Part shown: piece after piece, positions 29,001 to 36,935 of the stretch
Layout of the letters: each line of letters starts with the position of its first letter
Numbering within the stretch: position 1 is the first letter of the stretch
Assembly: GCA_944322585.1 (NCBI GenBank)
Contig: CALUPB010000013.1
Coordinates: 1-64,000, forward strand
DNA length: 64,000 nt
DNA from: an uncultured Bacteroidales bacterium
GTDB lineage: Bacteria; Bacteroidota; Bacteroidia; Bacteroidales; UBA932
Direction: 5' to 3'
The notes under the pieces: model-generated
Seen by the model: only the letters and a program-made list of their open reading frames with translations
The model's database searches: none
Told to the model about the DNA's origin: nothing
Program-made: the position numbers and the translations under genes

Positions 29001-29209
29001 CCGTCGGACGGTACTTCGATGGCATAGGTGCCGGCCTCGTCGGTCATCGTGCCCGAAGTCCCTCCCGGGATCTGCACTACCGCCCCTATTACGGGCACCC
29101 CTGCCTGGTCGGTGACTGTACCGGTGACTCTGATGTCCTCGGCAAATGCCGCAAGGCAGGTGCCTAACGTAGCCGCCAATACTGTTAGTAGTTTTTTTGA
29201 CATTGACAT
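26012..29209 (-). CDS. SusC/RagA-family TonB-dependent transporter of the protease operon
   Basis: A 1065-residue outer membrane receptor. After the signal (residues 1-23, ending AAFAE) comes a carboxypeptidase-regulatory-like domain (about 27-95, VTGTVTDQAGVPVIGAVVQIPG), then DEIIVVAFGTAKKEAFTGS and the plug domain (about 105-225) with DPLWVVDGMPYSG and ASNALYGARGANGVVMVTTKK. A long barrel follows, ending in Phe (GGINLQF). Unlike the SusC at 9677 it has no STN domain, and no sigma/anti-sigma pair is nearby, so the operon must be controlled another way. It pairs with the SusD encoded downstream and would import peptides or another oligomer with TonB energy. Confidence 0.95.
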   Translation of the reverse strand: MSMSKKLLTVLAATLGTCLAAFAEDIRVTGTVTDQAGVPVIGAVVQIPGGTSGTMTDEAGTYAIEVPSDGTLYVSIMGYVPQEIAVGGRSRIDIVLEEDTQELDEIIVVAFGTAKKEAFTGSAAVIKSDDISKRQQSNVAQSLAGKVAGVQIATSSGQPGSSPSVRIRGFSSLNAGNDPLWVVDGMPYSGDLNNINPNDIESITVLKDAASNALYGARGANGVVMVTTKKAKSREAVITFDAKWGVNSRAAKDYEYITDPAQFYELHYSALRNYYLDSGMSATEAHNMANQNLTAPAAEGGLGYQVYNVPDGQQFIGVNGKVNPAATLGRRLVYAGEEYYIQPDNWTEEAYRNSLRQEYNLSIGGTGDKTSVYASLGYLNDQGIVDNSDMERITARIKVDYDAKKWLKMGVNATYARFRYNQIDDSGASNSSGNIFAYTSTIGPIYPLYMRDGNGNILYNGDGIMMYDYGSYAGMERALFTNSNAVSENQLNTNEAEGNAFNGTGYFDISFLRHFKFTVNAGVSLDETRSTSVYNPYFGQFASEEGLVSKGHSRQLEFNTQQILNYTRQIGRHNINVMVGHEYYSATTYALSASKNHMLTQDNNELAGAIIDGQNANSYRVEYFNEGYFARAMYDWSDKYFFSASFRRDASSRFHPSHRWGNFWSLGAAWNITDEPFMEVSRNWLDNLKFKASIGSQGNDNIGNFRYKDTYTIENANGEVSTVFNSKGAENITWETNSNFNTGIEFGLLRGRIFGGFEYFLRSTTDMLFAFPVAPSMGYSSYYANVGDMRNSGIELELNFTPVRTERLQWDINLNMTHLRNKITMLPEERRTTEVEGYYGYVSGTSFYGEGLPMYTFYMPKYAGVSDEGLSMWYVNETDENGNLKTTTDYEKADDFLCGNPIPDLYGGFGTSLSFYGFDFSIAFTYQIGGLAYDSGYAAAMYSPANRSTGMNWHKDILNAWSSTNTSSDIPRLQYEDLNQNANSDRFLMDASYLNLQNINFGYTIPSKITQKIKVESVRIYLACENVCYWSGRRGFDPRFSYSGSTTQAGYSPVRTISGGINLQF

Positions 29210-29291
29210 AAATATTCTGTTAAACGAAATGATGTTTCATGAATGCATTGGCCGGACGGTAACTGTCAGTTCCTGCTGTCCTCCCCAAAAT

Positions 29292-29337
29292 TTCCCTCCC
29301 GATGCCGTACGGGTACACCGCCGTCATCAGGAGGGAA
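29292..29337 (-). promoter_or_regulatory. Intercistronic hairpin upstream of susC
   Basis: TTCCCTCCCGATG (29292-29304) and CATCAGGAGGGAA (29325-29337) can form a 13-bp stem with one mismatch in the 172-base gap between the first two lipoprotein genes and susC. No run of U follows on the minus strand. It may be an attenuator, processing site or stabiliser that sets the ratio of lipoproteins to the SusCD pair. Confidence 0.5.
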
Positions 29338-29381
29338 TGTGGTTATTGCGGCATCTGCCGTGCCGGTTTCATATGTTTCTG

Positions 29382-31334
29382 CTAATAATCGGCCTCATCG
29401 CAGTCGTTGGTCTTACTCCCCGAATACATGGTGAGGGGCCCCTGCCATTCAATGACGAGCCTGTTTCCGGAACCTGACGGGTAGCCGGATGAAAGGTACG
29501 AATCCGTGGTCGCGAATTTGATGTGCCAGGTCTTGTCATTTTTGACGATTGTAACCTGTACATCTTCAGGGCATATTCCATAAGTCTTACCGTACGATTC
29601 GTATGTGTTGCAATATTCCGTTGCCTGCAAACCGGTTTTTTGGTATTTCATGCTCCAGTTTATATCTGTTTTGGCGGCAAGCAGTTCGTCCTCGACAGGT
29701 ATCTTGTCTGCCTGGAACATCAGCATAGGTACATTAATACGGTCGCCTTCGACGCCTTGCCAGCTTAGCTCTGTGTCTTTAGGCACGAAATAGAAGAAAT
29801 ATGCGTTCAGGGTCACACCTCCGTAATCGGCTCCGCCGCGAAGTTTGTAATCATTTTCAAGCCTCATTTCCACACGGTCTATTTCCGCATTGAAGACAGT
29901 CTCTCCTCCCTGCGAGGTTATGGTGATTGTAGGGCTGAACGGCTTTTCCGGAGTCAGGTCAGTGTTCTCTTCCGCTGCGGTCAGTTCGCCGAACCATTCA
30001 CCGGTCACTACGATTTTCGAGTCATCGCTGTTATTGGAAATGAATTCTATCATGAAGTACAGGTATGTATTGTTTCCCGTACGCTCTACATAGATGTCTC
30101 CGTTTACGGCCTTGTATCCCGCTGTGGTCTTGTCGGTGGTCATGTGGCTGTCGTAGTCGTAAAGGGCGATGTCGAAAGCTTCCCCGCTGAAAGATGTCCC
30201 TTCTCCGCCTACTGTCAGCTTGATTGCGTTTCCTGTCTTCAGATCCTCCGGATTCTGCGGATTTTCAGCCGTCCCGAGCATGAATATCCTTTTGGAGGCA
30301 GCTCCGGTCCCGTCGTTGTAATAGAATACACGCGTCAGGTCTGCAGTAGTCGTTACAGGATCTTGCGTGTCCACGGTAGATGACAGTGTGAAAGTGTTGG
30401 AGGCTTCATATCCGCGGGTGCAGACTTTTTCATAATTCGCCCTCAGCCGTTTCCCGTCGACGGTCATGTCAAGCGACAATTTTAGAATATTGTCCCCTGA
30501 TATTTCCTCCTCTCCAACGGTCAGTTTGCCTTCCACGGCTGTCCCTCCGACAGTCGAGAACCCGTCGGGGCCGTCAATCTGCACCTGTCCCTGCGCCACT
30601 GCGGCAGCGAGGTCTATCTCCGTGCCGGAAGATGCAAGATCATCTGATATGTGCATTACGATGTCAGCCGGTTTGTCTTCCGGAGTTTCGGTAATGTTTT
30701 CCTCTTCATAAAGATAATATGTAGTCCCGTCCGCTTTCGACCAGAGGGCCACGGCACTTCCGAGAGAGGTAATCACATTGTCCAGCTCGTACTGGTTGAC
30801 AAGTTCCACGAGTGCGGCCGGCGAACATTTGCGGCTGAAATCGGCCTTGAGCGTGGTTTTGTCATTCATGGTTAGATCCAGGGAGAGCGTAAGGACAGAG
30901 GTTTCGCTGTTGAAAGCCACTGAAAGGGCTATGGCCTCGATCTTGTCAAGGTCATTCCCGGAAATGTCCAGACCCTTGCCGTAGGAAATCTCAAAATCCT
31001 CTGTGGCCGTGTCGACCTCCCCGTCCGGAGAACTGACCTTGACCATAAGGTAATTGTCAGTCTCAAGCATGCCGGTCACGCTCGAGATGTTTTCTTCCGG
31101 GGAAAGGTAGAATGTGTATTCGTCTCCCTCGGCTTCATAGATGGATGAGAATATCAGTTCCCACTCTCCTCCATTGTATTCAATCTGGTTTTCAAGTTCC
31201 GGTGCAGGCGGGTCTTCCGGCCCGGTTGTATTGCCTTCGACGGTATCCTTAGAGCAGGAAAGGGAAAGCCCGCATGCGGTTGCCAATGCTGCGGAAAACA
31301 GCATTGCCTGTCTCGTCAAACAGTTCGTTTTCAT
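29382..31334 (-). CDS. Four-module surface lipoprotein B, related to its upstream neighbour
   Basis: A 650-residue lipoprotein with signal ending ATACGLSLSC (Cys 27). The rest looks like four beta-rich modules. The first ends TLKADFSRKC (161-170), the second RLRANYEKVC (296-305), the third VVTGEWFGEL (442-451) and the fourth RLVIEWQGPLTM (624-635). The first module has YTFYLSPEENISSVTGMLETDNYL, matching the first module of the protein encoded just upstream (YTFYFSPTKDLSSLNAMLLADNYI in outline), so the two genes arose by duplication. No catalytic motif is visible. Family unknown to me. Likely a surface ligand-binding protein accompanying SusC and SusD. Confidence 0.7.
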   Translation of the reverse strand: MKTNCLTRQAMLFSAALATACGLSLSCSKDTVEGNTTGPEDPPAPELENQIEYNGGEWELIFSSIYEAEGDEYTFYLSPEENISSVTGMLETDNYLMVKVSSPDGEVDTATEDFEISYGKGLDISGNDLDKIEAIALSVAFNSETSVLTLSLDLTMNDKTTLKADFSRKCSPAALVELVNQYELDNVITSLGSAVALWSKADGTTYYLYEEENITETPEDKPADIVMHISDDLASSGTEIDLAAAVAQGQVQIDGPDGFSTVGGTAVEGKLTVGEEEISGDNILKLSLDMTVDGKRLRANYEKVCTRGYEASNTFTLSSTVDTQDPVTTTADLTRVFYYNDGTGAASKRIFMLGTAENPQNPEDLKTGNAIKLTVGGEGTSFSGEAFDIALYDYDSHMTTDKTTAGYKAVNGDIYVERTGNNTYLYFMIEFISNNSDDSKIVVTGEWFGELTAAEENTDLTPEKPFSPTITITSQGGETVFNAEIDRVEMRLENDYKLRGGADYGGVTLNAYFFYFVPKDTELSWQGVEGDRINVPMLMFQADKIPVEDELLAAKTDINWSMKYQKTGLQATEYCNTYESYGKTYGICPEDVQVTIVKNDKTWHIKFATTDSYLSSGYPSGSGNRLVIEWQGPLTMYSGSKTNDCDEADY

Positions 31335-31367
31335 AATCTTCGTGGTTTGAATAGTTGATAATTTCTT

Positions 31368-33683
31368 TTAGAGGGACATGCGCCATCCCGGGAAGACAAG
31401 ATCCTCCCTGGACGGAATCATTTTCCTGTCACGCGCGGCTGCCCCCGTCTTTGTCTGTTCCGGTGTCTCGGATGCATCTGCGTTCAGCTGCATAGGCTTG
31501 TTCCTGTCCCCGTCAAGGTATACAGGGCCTGTCCATGTCCCTGTAATCTTGTGCTGCAGTACATCGAGCCCGTTGAACTCGAAAGTGTACTGCGGAACCC
31601 CTTCAGCAGTCGGATCGGCCGCGGACACGGTTATGGATCCTCCATAGATGCAGGCGAATTCATCCCAGGTCCCTATGTTGATAGGCTCATTCACAGGGAC
31701 AGGCCCTACCTTGTACTCGTCGGCGAGTCCGAAAGGAAAGCCGTTGCCGATGATTTCTATGATATTCTGGTATCTGGTCCCGTCATTTCCTGCTACGCCC
31801 GGATATCCGCGGACGCAAACGCCAGGTTTCATCGATGCCGGATAACGGTTCCCGGTTACGGTATAGGTGCCAGGAGTGATCTTGTCTTCGGTTCCCGGCT
31901 CTACCAGAAGGTCTATCCTTATCACATCCCCAGGCTGCAGCTTGCCTGTCTCAGGATACATAGGGTTAGCCACGAAATAGCCGCTCCCCGGACCTATGTC
32001 GATTACCTGATAGCCGCTGGCTTTCCCCGTAGGCCCGAAAGTGAGATGCTCGCCTTTGTCGTCCGTTTCCTCCAGCACGCCTGTCTCGATTGAGCTTACC
32101 GGTATCATGCCGAGCCCTGCCGCGTAGATGTAGTCCGGAAGAGAACATGTGGCCGTCTTCAGGTAACCGAGATCCATCTCCACATCGGTCTCGAGGTTGG
32201 TAGAACCGTCGTTGCCGTCGTCGTCATCAGATGAGTCGGAGACAGGAATATCCCCGGTGAATTCACCTGATATCGTGTGCCCGTCGGAAGATTCGAGATC
32301 GAATGAGATATGGTAGTACCCCCTGTCGCCGACCTTCTCGATGACAATCTCTCCGGACGACGCGAATGAATAGTATCCGCTTTCGTTCTGTGTTTCGTCC
32401 ACGGTAGCGACATAGGTGCCCCATGGTATGATGCCGCCCAGCAGATTGCCTTCCACGCCCGGAAGGGCAGTCCACCGCTCGAACGAGGATCCGATCGTAT
32501 ATCTTCCCTCCTCGATGTACGGGTCTTCATTGAATGTCCTTGTGAACACCATTATGGACATGCCGTATCCGCCCGGTTCGTAGTTGGAGCCTTTTTTGTC
32601 ATATATATAGATTGACATCAGGCCTGAACCGCTGTCGTAGACGTCCCCGTAGTATATCGCATTTGCGAATCCGCCGGTTTCATCTCCGGAAGGCGTGCCG
32701 TCGAATATCACGTCCTTGCCTATCAGCGGAAGGTATGACTGGACAGTGCCGTCGGAAATGTCAAGTGTCCCGGTGTATTCTATGGTGCGGTCGTTGTCAT
32801 CGACATCGATGAATGTCGCGGTGACGGTGTATGTCCCGTTCCTGTTGTTTATGATGGTTACGGGCTCTCCGGTGAGCTGGAGATCAACGCTCGTCCCGTC
32901 CGGGGCGCAGTATGTCACGAAACTGTACTGGCTGGCGCTGTAATATGTCTGGGCTTCACCGCTGTCGCTTTCGTGGAATGTCCCGTCAGGGAAATCCTTC
33001 CAGTCGTAGCCTGCCTCCCCGTAGAAGTCCAGGGTAAGGATGTACCCTTCCGAAGACGGAGCGAAATTCTGCCCGGAACCTGTCCAGCTTTCGAGGTTCG
33101 TCACAGCGAGATAATAGTCGTTGACATCCGAAACTTTTGTGGATGCTCCGTAATAATAGAAGAAAATCTGCTTGTCGAGCCGTATGGTCCCGTCTTCATC
33201 CGGAGTGACATCGTAGCAGAGCCCCTCATACCTGGCCGTAAGCGTGTTGCCCGTGGCGACATCGAGTTCCATTGTAATGGAATTCACGGATGTGAGCTTC
33301 AGGGAAAGGGAACTTCTGGAAACCTGGTCCGATGTGCCTGATGAAATGTCAATGTCCTCGTAAAGAAGACTGTTGCCTTCTGAAAGAAGGTCGATGCTGC
33401 CGGTAGGAGTTCTGGTGACAACCTTGATATAGTTGTCGGCCAGGAGCATCGCGTTGAGGGAAGAAAGGTCTTTAGTCGGAGAAAAATAAAAAGTGTAGAC
33501 TTTGTCTTCGTCTACGGTATACACGACGGAGCTTATGCTCTTTTCATTGTCGTTGTAAATAAGCGAGTTTTTACCCCCCCCGTCCTGGATGACTTCAGCC
33601 CTGGTGCAGGATGACAGCGCCCAAAGACATGAGAGTCCGGTGATTAGCCATAACGGCAGATTTATAGAATAGGAATGTTTCAT
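31368..33683 (-). CDS. Four-module surface lipoprotein A, first gene of the operon
   Basis: A 771-residue lipoprotein. I start it at the ATG at 33683, because the following residues form a signal ending WALSSC (Cys 26) and the promoter at 33723 lies 40 bases upstream; an upstream start would put the promoter inside the gene. Four modules end with similar strings: TLTARYEGLC (147-156), RTIEYTGTLD (299-308), HTISGEFTGDIP (469-480) and HKITGTWTGPVY (711-722). An acidic linker (SDSSDDDDGNDGS, 482-494) separates modules three and four. The C-terminus is a short basic tail. It is paralogous to the next gene. Function unknown; its leading place in the operon suggests high expression as a surface protein. 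Confidence 0.7.
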   Translation of the reverse strand: MKHSYSINLPLWLITGLSCLWALSSCTRAEVIQDGGGKNSLIYNDNEKSISSVVYTVDEDKVYTFYFSPTKDLSSLNAMLLADNYIKVVTRTPTGSIDLLSEGNSLLYEDIDISSGTSDQVSRSSLSLKLTSVNSITMELDVATGNTLTARYEGLCYDVTPDEDGTIRLDKQIFFYYYGASTKVSDVNDYYLAVTNLESWTGSGQNFAPSSEGYILTLDFYGEAGYDWKDFPDGTFHESDSGEAQTYYSASQYSFVTYCAPDGTSVDLQLTGEPVTIINNRNGTYTVTATFIDVDDNDRTIEYTGTLDISDGTVQSYLPLIGKDVIFDGTPSGDETGGFANAIYYGDVYDSGSGLMSIYIYDKKGSNYEPGGYGMSIMVFTRTFNEDPYIEEGRYTIGSSFERWTALPGVEGNLLGGIIPWGTYVATVDETQNESGYYSFASSGEIVIEKVGDRGYYHISFDLESSDGHTISGEFTGDIPVSDSSDDDDGNDGSTNLETDVEMDLGYLKTATCSLPDYIYAAGLGMIPVSSIETGVLEETDDKGEHLTFGPTGKASGYQVIDIGPGSGYFVANPMYPETGKLQPGDVIRIDLLVEPGTEDKITPGTYTVTGNRYPASMKPGVCVRGYPGVAGNDGTRYQNIIEIIGNGFPFGLADEYKVGPVPVNEPINIGTWDEFACIYGGSITVSAADPTAEGVPQYTFEFNGLDVLQHKITGTWTGPVYLDGDRNKPMQLNADASETPEQTKTGAAARDRKMIPSREDLVFPGWRMSL

Positions 33684-33722
33684 AGTTGTGAACATTAATT
33701 GAATGGGGATACAATCAAGTCG

Positions 33723-33753
33723 CAAATATAAAAATTTGGCATGAAAAATCAAA
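33723..33753 (-). promoter_or_regulatory. Promoter of the lipoprotein/SusCD/protease operon
   Basis: On the minus strand TTTG (33750-33753) is followed after exactly 19 bases by TATATTTG (33723-33730), a complete match to the Bacteroidetes housekeeping promoter. The start codon at 33683 would have a leader of roughly 30 bases. Confidence 0.85.
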
Positions 33754-33782
33754 ATATTTATATACGGGTAAGATAAAATCGG

Positions 33783-33790
33783 TATATTTG
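33783..33790 (+). promoter_or_regulatory. -7 element of recJ
   Basis: TATATTTG is a full match to TAnnTTTG, but it ends only 6 bases before the recJ ATG (33797). The -33 position shows no TTTG. If used, the transcript would have almost no leader. Confidence 0.5.
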
Positions 33791-33796
33791 CAGAAT

Positions 33797-35530
33797 ATGG
33801 TAAAGGAGAAGACATGGATAGTGAAAGATTCTGCCGACAGGGAGACGGTAAGCAGGCTCTCGTCCGAGCTGGGGATAGATCCTGTACTTTCCGAACTCCT
33901 TGCCCAGAGAGGCATCTGCACTTTCCAGGAGGCGAGGGCGTTTTTCCGTCCGAGTCTTGACAATCTCCATGATCCGTTCATGATGAAGGACATGGACAAG
34001 GCTGTGGCCCGGGTGCAGGCTGCCGTCTCGTCCGGGGAGAAGATACTGGTCTACGGTGATTATGATGTCGACGGGACTACGGCGGTATCGCTCGTATATT
34101 CTTTCCTCCGCAGGCTTACTCCCGATGTCGATTTCTATGTTCCCGACCGCTATGATGAAGGATATGGGGTCTCATACAAGGGAATAGACTGGGCCTGTGA
34201 GAACGGGTTCGGACTCATCATCACCCTGGATTGCGGCATAAAGGCCAATGACAAGGTCAGCTATGCGGCGGGACGCGGGATAGACATGATAATCTGTGAT
34301 CACCATCTTCCTGAGAATGACCTGCCTCCGGCTGTGGCCGTGCTCGATCCCAAACGGGCCGACTGCAGCTATCCGTTCGATGATCTTTCAGGTTGCGGTG
34401 TAGGGTTCAAGCTGGTGCAGGCGTATTCCCTGAAGAACGGCATACCTTTCGACAGCCTTGTGTCCCTGCTTGACCTGCTGGTCGTGAGCATCTCTTCGGA
34501 TCTTGTGTCTGTGGTGGGGGAAAACAGGATTCTCGCCCATTTCGGGCTGAAGCAGCTGAATGAGAATCCCCGCAAGGGGCTGCTGGCCATGATTCACCTT
34601 TCAGGCCTTGATCCGGGGCACATTACCATCGACGATATCGTGTTCAAGATAGGCCCGCGCATCAATGCCGCCGGGAGGATGGAATCAGGAAGAATGGCGG
34701 TGGAGCTGCTCACTTCCGAGGATGACGGGACTGCGTCCAGGATAGGTACGGAAATCAACAGATACAATAACGAAAGGAAAAACATAGACAGGGAGATAAC
34801 CCGCGAGGCTCTCGAGATGGTGCAGTCCGGGAACTGCCTGTCATCCAGACATGCCACCATTGTCTATAATCCTGCATGGCACAAGGGGGTGGTGGGCATA
34901 GTCGCGTCACGTCTCGTGGAGGCCTTTTACAGGCCTACCATTGTCTTTACCAGGTCGAACGGTTTCGTGACAGGCTCGGCGAGGAGCGTGCACGGCTTCG
35001 ACCTTTACGATGCCATAGAGAGCTGCGCCGACCTTCTGGAGAATTTCGGGGGGCATCTCTATGCGGCCGGGCTTACCCTCAAAGAGGAAAACCTTCCTGA
35101 ATTCTGCACAAGGATAGAAAAATTCATAGAAGAAAACATAAGCCGGGAGATGCTGACGCCGGTGGTGACGATTGACACCAGGCTCGACTTTTCCCAGATA
35201 ACCCCGAAGTTTTTCAGGATACTCAAGCAGTTCCAGCCTTTCGGCCCGGGCAACAACGCCCCGGTCTTTCTGACGGAGAATGTCTATGACAACGGTAATG
35301 CCAGGAAGGTGGGGGCTGACGGCACGCATCTGAAACTGGAACTCATCCAGGAGTCCCGTCCGTACATGCCGATTTCGGCAATCGCTTTCAACAAGGCCGA
35401 ACATTTCGACCATATCAAGGCAGGCAATCCCATAGATGTCTGCTATTCTATAGTGGAGAACTATTACAGGGGCATCGCCAATCTCCAGCTGCGCATCAAG
35501 GATCTCCATGACAGGGAGGACATCATCTGA
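33797..35530 (+). CDS. recJ: Single-stranded-DNA-specific exonuclease RecJ
   Basis: A 577-residue 5'-3' single-strand exonuclease of recombination and mismatch repair. DHH-domain motifs are present: VYGDYDVDGTTAVSLV (motif I), LDCGIKANDKV (motif II) and IICDHHLPENDLPPAVAVLDP with the DHH triad (motif III). The DHHA1 domain ends with FGGHLYAAGLTL, and a C-terminal OB fold follows (QFQPFGPGNNAPVF...). I use the ATG at 33797; a TTG three codons upstream is part of the -7 box. It is divergent from the lipoprotein operon, with both promoters in about 110 bases, and convergent with the ATPase gene. Confidence 0.96.
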   Translation: MVKEKTWIVKDSADRETVSRLSSELGIDPVLSELLAQRGICTFQEARAFFRPSLDNLHDPFMMKDMDKAVARVQAAVSSGEKILVYGDYDVDGTTAVSLVYSFLRRLTPDVDFYVPDRYDEGYGVSYKGIDWACENGFGLIITLDCGIKANDKVSYAAGRGIDMIICDHHLPENDLPPAVAVLDPKRADCSYPFDDLSGCGVGFKLVQAYSLKNGIPFDSLVSLLDLLVVSISSDLVSVVGENRILAHFGLKQLNENPRKGLLAMIHLSGLDPGHITIDDIVFKIGPRINAAGRMESGRMAVELLTSEDDGTASRIGTEINRYNNERKNIDREITREALEMVQSGNCLSSRHATIVYNPAWHKGVVGIVASRLVEAFYRPTIVFTRSNGFVTGSARSVHGFDLYDAIESCADLLENFGGHLYAAGLTLKEENLPEFCTRIEKFIEENISREMLTPVVTIDTRLDFSQITPKFFRILKQFQPFGPGNNAPVFLTENVYDNGNARKVGADGTHLKLELIQESRPYMPISAIAFNKAEHFDHIKAGNPIDVCYSIVENYYRGIANLQLRIKDLHDREDII

Positions 35531-35544
35531 CGCCTCTGTCCTCA

Positions 35545-36750
35545 TCAATACAGGAAACCGAACAGCCAGAGCGGAATACGGCTGCCGTGTCCTACCTCTG
35601 TCTCATCTACGGCGAGATAGCTGTCTGTAAGGTCGGCTATCTGTTTGAAGGACTTCCCTTTGCCGCCGATTTCCAGAAGATGCTTGCCGTCAATGAGAAA
35701 GTCTCCCTGTCTGGGATAGCGGATGTCATGCAAGACGCGGAGCTGGCTGATGAAGAAGGTCTCCCGTTCGTTCCCCTTGTCCACTTTCGGGCATAGGACG
35801 TGCATCAGGTTGGGATTGCCAAGGTAAATCTTGTCTGGCTTTGTAATGGACTTGTAATTCTTTGCCTTTGCTGTGAGAAGGGCAAGGATCTGCGCCTTGT
35901 CAAGGGCATAGAGCATTTTGAGGCCTGATTCGTTGTCCGTAGACAGTTGTTTCCATAGCTCCGACATGTTGGGCTCGAATGGGACATGCTCGCTGATAAT
36001 CATCAGGAGTTTCTTCACCTTCTGCAGAGTCTCGAAGGTCACATTTTCTACGGCTGGAAGGTCGGTGTCAATGACTACGGTGACGGTTTCGCGCAGGCGT
36101 GACGGGAAATCCTCTACCGATTCACGGTAGAATGGGTAGTATCCGTGCGACAGGTAGGTTTCAAACAGAGGAGCTACCCGGATGCGTCCAACGATATCCA
36201 TCGCCTTTTTGACGTGGCTGCAGAGCAAGTCTTCCAGCGATATCGGCTCGACATGCAGGATTCCCTCAAGTTCAAGGTATTCCCGGAAGGATAAGCCATA
36301 GAGTGTGTATGGCGTTTGTCTTCGAGACATATCTGCTACGGCATTGTCCATTATGAGCAGGGAGCTGCCGGTATAAACAATGCTCATGTCCGGATAATTG
36401 TCATATATGTTTTTCAGTATCAGCGACCATTCATCGTAACGGTGCACCTCGTCAAGATATAGACGGGATATGCCGTGCCTGTCAGCCCAATCGACCAGAT
36501 CCATCAGATTATGGGTGGCAAACCATAGATCATCCAGCGAAACATATAGTGTCTGATCAATGTCTTCGTAATTCTCCAGAATGTGCTGTAGAAGCATAGT
36601 TGTCTTTCCTACGCCACGAGGGCCCCTGATGCTGATGATACGGGTTTTCCAGTTGATTTGTCGGTAAAGATAGCGCTTGAAGCGGAGGTCAATCTTCGCT
36701 ATTTTGCGGTGATAGTTGTCGTATAGAGGCTGAAGATCTGTCTGGTCCAT
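35545..36750 (-). CDS. ATP-binding protein of the AAA/DUF4143 family
   Basis: A 401-residue P-loop ATPase. From the ATG at 36750, Walker A GPRGVGKTT is at 43-51 and Walker B RLYLDEVHRY at 96-105, followed by YTGSS (sensor-like) and YGLSFREYLEL. The C-terminal half matches the DUF4143 pattern, which is often a degenerate nuclease-like domain; LEIGGKGKSFKQI near the end is part of it. I reject the longer start because the promoter lies downstream of it. These ATPases are abundant in Bacteroidetes, stand alone, and have no proven role; links to defence or toxin-like functions have been suggested. Two similar palindromes lie in its promoter, so it may regulate itself or respond to a dedicated repressor. 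Confidence 0.88.
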   Translation of the reverse strand: MDQTDLQPLYDNYHRKIAKIDLRFKRYLYRQINWKTRIISIRGPRGVGKTTMLLQHILENYEDIDQTLYVSLDDLWFATHNLMDLVDWADRHGISRLYLDEVHRYDEWSLILKNIYDNYPDMSIVYTGSSLLIMDNAVADMSRRQTPYTLYGLSFREYLELEGILHVEPISLEDLLCSHVKKAMDIVGRIRVAPLFETYLSHGYYPFYRESVEDFPSRLRETVTVVIDTDLPAVENVTFETLQKVKKLLMIISEHVPFEPNMSELWKQLSTDNESGLKMLYALDKAQILALLTAKAKNYKSITKPDKIYLGNPNLMHVLCPKVDKGNERETFFISQLRVLHDIRYPRQGDFLIDGKHLLEIGGKGKSFKQIADLTDSYLAVDETEVGHGSRIPLWLFGFLY

Positions 36751-36769
36751 GGCATTACTCTTGGATGGG

Positions 36770-36777
36770 CAAAGATA
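36770..36777 (-). promoter_or_regulatory. -7 element of the ATPase gene
   Basis: TATCTTTG on the minus strand matches TAnnTTTG, 19 bases upstream of the ATPase start codon. The -33 region is occupied by the palindrome GGTTCGAACC rather than TTTG. Confidence 0.65.
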
Positions 36778-36787
36778 ATCAATTTGT

Positions 36788-36797
36788 GGTTCGAACC
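36788..36797. promoter_or_regulatory. Palindrome 1, candidate operator
   Basis: GGTTCGAACC is a perfect 10-bp palindrome placed between the -33 and -7 positions of the ATPase promoter. Together with the following GTAAAA it repeats AACCGTAAAA, found again at 36826-36835 in palindrome 2. Confidence 0.5.
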
Positions 36798-36816
36798 GTA
36801 AAAAAAATAAAAAAAA

Positions 36817-36832
36817 TACGGTTGCAACCGTA
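36817..36832. promoter_or_regulatory. Palindrome 2, candidate operator
   Basis: TACGGTTGCAACCGTA is a perfect 16-bp palindrome. Its centre is 32 bases (about three helix turns) from that of palindrome 1, with an A-rich run between. Same half-site GGTT/AACC. Confidence 0.55.
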
Positions 36833-36912
36833 AAACGGTCCGGACAGGCTATAGTTACCCGGGCCGCCGGAGGTCTTTTAGAGGGGATTGTCATAGACGT
36901 TTCACTTTGGGG

Positions 36913-36920
36913 TATCTTCG
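36913..36920 (+). promoter_or_regulatory. Possible -7 element of the recombinase gene
   Basis: TATCTTCG, one base from TAnnTTTG, lies 15 bases upstream of the recombinase start. The same octamer occurs in the invertible segment at 38349. No -33 box at normal spacing is clear. Confidence 0.35.
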
Positions 36921-36935
36921 CAGGTAAAAAAGATT

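Noticed and set aside
9677..29209. The two SusCD loci as one duplicated system
   Set aside because: They lie on opposite strands, the SusC proteins differ in length and in having an STN domain, and the accessory genes are unrelated. They are independent loci.
33684..33815. 44-codon N-terminal extension of lipoprotein A
   Set aside because: It would include the perfect promoter at 33723-33753 and bury the lipoprotein signal that begins at 33683.
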